The notes beneath the pieces were generated by a model, which saw only the letters and a list, made by a program, of their open reading frames with translations, was not told where the DNA came from and ran no database searches. A program made the position numbers and the translations under genes. This document shows, piece by piece, positions 26,501 to 35,500 of a stretch of DNA of 64,000 bases; position 1 is the stretch's first letter, and each line of letters starts with the position of its first letter. This DNA is from Antedon mediterranea (taxonomy: Eukaryota > Echinodermata > Crinoidea > Comatulida > Antedonidae). The stretch covers positions 19,558,001 to 19,622,000 of the forward strand of contig NC_092671.1 of assembly GCF_964355755.1 (NCBI RefSeq). The letters run 5' to 3'.

Positions 26501-29500
26501 TTCTTGAGAAAAATCTTATCAAATGTTTACCAGACTACTAGGCATATAAAATAATTTCTAGCCTTCAGAAACTGTCATCAATGTACGTCTAAACGTAACA
26601 TAGCGCATGCGCATCATCATAGTTGTTGATCAGTCTCTGAAATTCTGAAATATGAATATTAAAACTGCGTACGAGTCAACTGGATAATCATATGAACCAA
26701 GAATTCTTGGTGTCAAACCATGTGACTTGTACGTGTGTGCCCAGGCGGAGTATCGAAGCTCAAGTAATATACATATGAAACGCCATATGTGCCAAAATAT
26801 TTATCTTTTTACTAATATTAAGACAAAACTCCATTTGGAACCCAGACTAATTAAAGATGTAAAATAAACTGATTTAAAAATACATTAACATGTAAATATA
26901 TTAAGCCAACAAACAACTGTAATATCTAAAATATAGTGGTTGTGATTATGTAAAAATAATGAGTGTCTGATCCGAATGTAGTTCTTTAATTTTTGCATAC
27001 TAGACCTCATGCTAATTAAACAAACTAATGATTGATGGAATTGTCATTGCAGCCACAAAGTGAATCTAATGTGACTACAGACACTTGTCATAGTCATAGT
27101 CATAGTCATATATACTTTATTGTCCATTTAAAAAACAGAAATGTGATTTGAAAACTGGCAAAATACAAAAATATAAAATACAATTTACAAGAACACACAC
27201 AAAAAGTTAAGAGGCTAAAAATTGTTAAAATTAGATAAAAATTATCGGTTACATTTTACCTTTGTACTCTGGAGTTATATAAGTGTATAGCATTAGGTAC
27301 AAACGAGCACCTAAACCGTTTTGTTTTGGTATTAAGTGCACGTAGTCTTATGCCAGAATTCATGAGAGCAAATTGTTTGTGAAGAGGATGTGTTTCATCA
27401 TCAATGATACTTTTTACTTTTTTTAACACATTTTCTTTATACAAGGATTCAACATCAGATAAGTGCTCTCCTACTAGTCTAATTGCTCTATTTCCTATTC
27501 GATTAAGTTTAATTTTATCTTTTTGCATTGTATTACCATAAAAACAAACATTACAAAAAAGTATTACACTGAGAATTACAGAGTTATAAAACAATTTAAG
27601 TATAGTTTTGTCAATTTGTAGGTACTTCATTTTTCTTAAAATAAACATCCTTTGGTTGGCTTTGCATGTGGCTTTATTTACATTATTTATCCAATTTAGC
27701 TTATTGTCAATTATACAACCCAGATATTTGTACTCATTTACTACTTCAATCTCATTTTCATTTATAATCAGAGGTTCTAAGGGTTCTTTAATTTTCCTAA
27801 AATCAATTTGCATTTCTTTTGTTTTCTTTATGTTTAGTTTCAGGTTGTTATTGCAGCACCAGTGATAAAAATCACATCCTAGTTGTCTATAGCTTGTTTC
27901 ATCATTGCCAGTAATGTATCCAGTGATGACTGTGTCATCTGCATATTTTACTATACAACATTCATTTGAATTGGCTCTGAAACTGCTGGTGAACAGTGAA
28001 AACAACATTGGGGAGATAACAGACCCTTGTGGCGTGCCAATGCTAACAGTTCTTTTATCAGATAAAATACCGTTTAGTTTAACATACTGGAACCTTTTTG
28101 TTAAGAAATTATATATCCATGAAGTCAATGTGTCGTTTACGTTCATTTCTTTAAGTTTGCGTACTAATGAACCAGGTTCAACGGTATTAAAAGCACTAGA
28201 AAAATCTATATACAAACATCTTACATATGATTTAGGCACATCTAAATGTTGGTAAATATTATGTAAGTGGAAGAGCACAGCATCTTCAACACTTCTATTA
28301 CTCTGATAGGCAAATTGGAGAGGATCGAGAAACAATTTGGTCTGATCAAGCAACTGCCTAAGTACAATCTTTTCTAGGCACTTACCAACATTGGATGTGA
28401 TAGCTATTGGCCTATAGTCATTAAGTTCCTTGGGATTTTTTATCTTAGGAATAGGTGAGATACAGGCCGTTTTCCATTGATTGGGCACTGTACCACTTGC
28501 TAAACTCTCATTAAAAAGTTTGGTATATATCGGTGCCAACTCTTGGTTGCAGTATTTAATAACACGATTTCCAATTCCACCAGGGCCAGTACTTTTACCA
28601 GGCTTTACTTTGGCGAATACATTACGCACATCAACTACATTTATGACTGCATTGTTTACTAATGAAGTCTCATTTTCGCGGATTTCTGTGTCTTCATTTT
28701 CATTTTTGGTAACTAATATCTCGGATTCAAAACGACAGAAAAAGTTGTTTAAGTCATTAGCGAAGTTCTCACTTCCATGTACACGCAATATGGTTTCTTT
28801 GTAGCCGGTTAGTGTTTTAATTGCTTTCCATGCTGCTTTAGGATTTTTGTCTTTAAATTTATTTTCTAGTGTTTTTTTGTATTTCAGTTTACTATTTTTT
28901 ATACACTTGTTTATTTCCTTTTGAATTTCCTTGACTTTAGGAGTATCTTTTCCTCTATGCGCTATACGCTTATCTTGTAACAGTTTCCTTAGTTGGTTAG
29001 AGATCCATGGTTTTTCATTTGCATATATCTTTTTTGGAACCCAGACTAATTAAAGATGGAAATGGATTTTGTGACCCTAATATTAAGCCTTAACATACTG
29101 TTTGATTCATTTTAAGAGCTGAAAAAATCTAAGATGTCTTGTGTAGCTCTCTACTTAACCCCTTTTCAGTAAGTATAAGCCACTACATAGTTTAACGTCA
29201 CTTTGTAGCATCTAGAATGTAGAATTTAGGCTCTAGATAAATCACAACAAGGTATTGTAGTAGGCCTACATTCTCTTTAATAAACATTGAACCTCACCCT
29301 AATTAATCCACCTATTGATTATGAAATTCAACAGTAGCATGTAGTACGTTTGACGAAACAATGTCGAAATTGAGCCGCAAGAGATGTGGGTATTCTGCAA
29401 CCATGTAACATAATATGATGTCTTGAGAATTATGAACTATTATATGTATTGAATTGCATGGTATGTGTATTTATAATAAGCATTTGATAGTTGTCATGTC

Positions 29501-32500
29501 CTCTATATATAAACATTATCCTACTTACATTTATATTATAGTATCACTCTATATAATTAGGCTCCTGCAGGTTCAACTAATCTATTTGAAACTTATCTAT
29601 CTTGCTTTATGTCAGCTTCTTAACCTAGAAAATTCCATTCATCCTTTTTGTAAAAATTACTTTAACATTAGAATTTTTAAATATTATTTGATTCCTTGTC
29701 ACTTAACAATAACTCAACTAAATTTAATTAAAATTATGTTTCACTTTAAATGTCCAAACTTGGATATTTAGAGACTTTATAAAAGTCTAGTCAATCATAG
29801 AGGGGATGTGATATTTTTGTTTAAATACATTCAAATATAGAGGGTGCTATTTTAACAAATCTTTGGCATTGTCATCTATAGTCTGGGTATGCTAGGTGCT
29901 CTCTAAGTTTATACCAATGACAATTGGGGAAAATTTGTCATTAACACTTTAGTTAAACCAAAAGTGGCCTAGTACAAAAGTATAACAGTCTGTAAATGTT
30001 AAATGTATACACACACTATCAGATGTTTTTGTTGTTGCATGTTTTGGATCAGGAAGAATACCAATTGGTTTGAATTATCATAATACCAGTAACTCTCTGT
30101 GAACAATCTCAAAATAATAAATTAAGAAAGGGTGTTTTTTCCTGTGAGAAGCTGCCGCACTATTACAAATAGGCTTGTACATGGCCAAACCATGACCATT
30201 GTTAATGTCGGATGGCAAATCTACTATAAATATATCATTGTATACAGGAGGCCTCATATACAGTAACATATAGTAATAATTAAATGTGTTGGTTTTAAAC
30301 TAAATTGTGAAAATCAGCATGAATGAACATTGCACTTTGCCATAATAAAGCAATGATAATCAATATAGTACATCATCTACTATCAAAATCAATGCTTACC
30401 CACAGGCTCACTTGCCATCTCAAATATGTACTTTCACAAAATCAATTTCCTACTGCTAAAATCATTCATATTTATATATGAATAATTTGGAGCATTATTT
30501 CTGTTTTATATAGCTGAAACCCTCCTTTGAGACATCCCTGTTGGGGACACTTTCCAACAGCGGGCAATGTATTTTAAGACGGTTCCGAACCCCTATTCAG
30601 GGGACACCCTTATTAGGCGGACTCATTGTCTATCTTAAATTTTATAATGTCAGAAAACATTCTTATCACTGGTATGCATTCTGTATTGTGGCTTTGTACT
30701 GCCTTTTAATCCTAGTGCTGGTAATACTGTAACTAATTTCTGCAAACAAATGGACATTATATAAAAATAGATTTATGAAAATCTAATGAACCAGAGGTTA
30801 CAGTATGTTGATGTGATAATAATATGTGTCAACAGTAGCAATAAAGAAACAGGAATAATTGAGGTAATTGAGAAGTTAATTGGGTTTATTTTCAATACAG
30901 CAAAAGTGGATATGTACATTGCAATGGATACTATCAGCTATCTCAATCTATTTCCTATCTATTTTTATGTAGTAGATGTAGGTAATAAAGGTAATCGTTG
31001 AGACTTGCTTGCTTCCTATAGGTCTGAAATTCAATACAGCATGCGGTTAATCCTTATGTACACGAAGGCATATATTGTTGCAATCTAAAGGCTAGTATCG
31101 ATATTCTATGTTAACTTATACTCTGAAATTGATAAACTAACATTTACTTCAACGCTTTTTGTAAATGCTACAACAAGAAAATCACCTGGCTGTTTTAATT
31201 AACTTACAAGTTCGTAAGGTCTTTGTATAATTACTTTACATACGAGATGAAGAGCATCAAAGCTGTGAGTGCATGTTGAAAGAGTACCAGCTGATGATCT
31301 TATTACTATGGTAACATATAGCATTTACTCGCTAATCAAATACAGCTTTTATATATTATTTGCTTGTATATAAGTTAAACATCTGTACATAGCTTTGACT
31401 AAAATTTCTGTCTATGAGATAGAAACTTGATGAAAATTACACAAACCAGAAATGGTGTTGGTATACTATGAGTGCCGCTTACCTGGATAAACCCGACATT
31501 AGCCATTTTCCACGAAGTGCATAACAATTACGAAAAGAAGAATTTTGTGGTAGCTCATCTCCATGATAAATGGGACAGTTCGCTATAGCACCCTCTCGTG
31601 CAACCACTCCCACGTAATACCGCCATCATTTCTTTTCGTATCGTCATATCGACAAGACACAAAGTTTTGAAGAGAATATTTCTCTAATTTTAAGGAAGTC
31701 AGTCAAGCTAGCCGAGGCTATGTTGCTCTTTATTTATAAAGAATTTAGATACGTTGCAATACGTTGCCTTTGTTTACTTGTAAACAAGGCAGAAATACCG
31801 ATATATTTATCGTTTTTTTTGACTTGATACGTTAAAAACCGTTGACTCGTCTAAGCACGAGTCAGAAATATTTCTTCACCGGAAGTTCACCGGCAGATTG
31901 TGTAGGCAACAATAGAACCAGTCAGACGTATCACCATAACAAAGACTTACGCTAGGTTATTAGGCTGTCTGCTAGACGGTATCTGTGTGTTTGTTAGACA
32001 GGTGTTTTGCCCGCCAATATGCCAAAACAAGAGTGCGTTTAGTGCAGTGGGCCGCGTTCGACCGTGAAGTGGGATCGCCACATGCGATGCATTAACTGTC
32101 GTATGTGTAACCAAGATGATCCTTGCAATGTTTGTGTATGCTGGACGCCAGCAAAATTTGCGTCGTTACCACGGCCTGCGGGATGTACTTCTGAAAATGC
32201 TTCGGAGGAGACCGCGCCTGAGGCGGCTCCAGTGGTAGCTCTGCGAGGGAGAGCCTGTGGCTCCCACTCCTCTCGTGAATGATGCTATTTTCGGCGCCGC
32301 GCCTATTCCTACTGAGCCCTCTGTGATCCCGGACCCTACTGAGTTGTCTCCGGCGATCTTGCAAGCCATTGCGGCAGCGGTGAGGGCTATACCTTAGGAC
32401 AAGCCTGTGGTGGCCCTAGTTCAACGTCCTCCTATTCTGTATTAATTCTGCACTAATTCTGCACTAATTCTGCACATGCTCAAAAAGATATGAGCATGCA

Positions 32501-35500
32501 CAGAATGTCAGTGGACAGTGATGAGTCATAAAAATAAAAGTTTTTGCGTTTGCGTTTTTGGTCAATGATTTGAATCATAACTATTGTTATCAGGGTTTAC
32601 AATAAATTAAGTCCTAATCATATTTTTTGCATAGTGGGTATGTACTATTACTATTTAGGTGATCATAGAATAAAATGATCACCTATTGTTATTGTATAAA
32701 TCTTTGTTCTTCTTAGGCTATCGCTCTCTGTAGAGCGTAGCTTATTGTTATTGTCAAAAATTAATTTTTTTCTGATCTGATCTGGTGGCAGATCTCTAAA
32801 ACGGCGAAAGCTATTTAGCTGTAACTAGGCCAGTAGGTGCACGTATATATGTAGTTGTGCACCTGACTTTGGTTTAATGAAAATATGGCTACATAGCGTA
32901 ATTATGTGCTATTTTCTGAAATTCTTAGATTGACTATAAATTAGAAACCAATAGATATTTTTTAATAAAACTTGACACATGTATGCTTCATGTCAAGGGT
33001 CATTTTCCTGTATCATCACCAAAATTGTGAACATTGGTATTTTTTATATGGTAAAAGCTATAACATTTGATGAAACATTTTTCTTCTTTAACCATTACTA
33101 TTTTTTAGATTTTAAAATTCTCAAAAAAAACAAACAAATATTACATGAATATTCATTTATTTATGAAATAGAGGTTTAGTATATTTGAAAGCTGTATTTG
33201 TATTTTAAACCAATTAATAAATTAATGATGATATGAATGTAGGTAGAATATTCTAATGCATGCCAATGACATTTAATACATTGAATGCATTAAATAGTGA
33301 TTTAAGAGGCCTAAATAATTGCTTGTAAAAATAGCTGCTCATAATTTGATACATAAAATATACTATTATACAATATCTTGTGTGAAAAACAAAATTGTGG
33401 GCCAGTTTTATTGCTTGCCTTAACAAAAGCAGATATCATAAGCTTGAATCTCAACTTCAAGATTTTTACATTTTTATAATTAAAAAAAATTAAGAAAATA
33501 CCTTAACCATATTACTTTTTTATTATCTTAAAAATGTTTACAGAAAGTAAGGTCAGTAATAAAAATACATCCATCATACAACAAACAGTACAGTTTATCA
33601 TGAGATTTTAATTGATGATGATTACTCTACTCTGTAAACTATAAAAGGATTTTATTGTCATTAAATGCACAATCTTCGATTGACAGTTTGCTTTCACAAC
33701 ATCCATTATAATTCAAAAACAAATCCCTTATAATTAACATCTAAAATAAAGCATTCAACTTAGCAAATGCTTTGCACAATGCTTTAATTCTGTAACAAGA
33801 ATCATAATTTTGTTCATGTTGCACAATCTAGGTAAATAACTTTGGGTGACATTTAAAACGATAACACCAACTAAGCCAGTAAAGCCAATAGATTTTTCAG
33901 TTACCGGTCTCTCTAGCCCAGCAATTTTTAAAATACAAATGATTCATAATCCCACGAGATCCGATATTTAGCTGTTAATTGTAATTTTCAATTTCAGAAG
34001 CTTCAATCTAAAATGTTTTCTATGTATTTCGAAAAATAGCTTCACACAAACATTGGTGTGGTTTACAATGACTCAAATAGTTTTGGTACAGCAGATTTTT
34101 TAAATCCCTTTTTCTTTAACACTACAGATATTTACAATTCCGGCTTACCGCTATGTATTATGTATATCCATCGAATTGTATACAAAGTACCTACAGTACA
34201 GTACTGTTATAGTAAATTAAAAATACATGATAATTTTTCTTTTATATGTTATTATATATTTTATTATTATTATTATTATTATGAATATGTATTCAGATGC
34301 CTTTTTCACTTGTTCTCCTGTGAGTTTTGTTGCTACAAGCTCTCTTTGGAGCTTCAAAATGATAAGGCCATAAAATAGGTTATTCTACATCATCTCCATT
34401 CATCTTAATTCTTTTGGTTACTTTTAGGGGATTCCAGCACCTGTCCTTTTGGCACACGGCCTGTTGCCACCCACCCAGCCTTTTGCCACCCGCCTTTTTG
34501 CCACTCTCAGATCATGTGGCAATTGGCCGGGTAGGAAATTTTGTAGGTGGAAAAAGGTCTAGGTGACCAAAGGCCTATGGTGGCAAAATGACTGGGTAGC
34601 TTATGGCAAGGTGGCAAAATACCGAATGAAAAAGGGCCTGGTAAAATGCCAGGTGGCAACGGGCCTAGACCCCTTTTAGGATATGCCTCTTCTTTTTGTG
34701 TCAAGTAGTTCAAAATATTTACTATGTAAGTAATATTATTATTATATTTCTGTACGTGTACTACGGTTGAGAGGTCTAGGGTTCGATCAACACAATTATT
34801 CAAATGTTTCTCCTTACTACTGAGATCACATTTGATAATAACAGAATGATTTTAATAAAGATTTTGTCTATAACACAAGAAAGAGAGAGACAAATCCTTA
34901 TAAAGTAACTGGTGTTAAATTGGTAGAATACATATGCTTATATAAATTAATAAATAAAATGAAGAAAACAATATGATCATCATGCATAAGTGCTCGAATA
35001 CATCAATATATTTTGAAAAGCATTGCATAATGATACGTCAATCAAGTATATAGTTACTATTGCATTCATACCAAAGTGTATTACATCAATAATTCTGAAA
35101 CATAAGACAATTTTCATTTTCAAATATCTATATATTTGTCACCAAGTCATTAAAGTTTTGTGATATATATACACCAATTAATGTTAATAATTGTTTATCT
35201 TCATTTTTTTTGTAATAACTTAAACCAAGATTTAGGCTAAATAAAAAAAAAGTAAAAAAGAAATTTCAATTTCAACAAAATGTACATTAAATAAATAAAT
35301 AAAAAGTTGATTTATTTGTGTTTTTAAAATTTTATATGAAGAACTACAAAAAAAAATCGAAATACATGATCCGTTGATTGTTTGTAAACAAATCGGACTA
35401 GCATATCAGATTACTCCTGTCTATGCTGTATATTTATTATTTTGTATTCTTGGGTGACATAGTTTTGTCATTGCCTCACCCTTTTGATGTAACGTGATAG

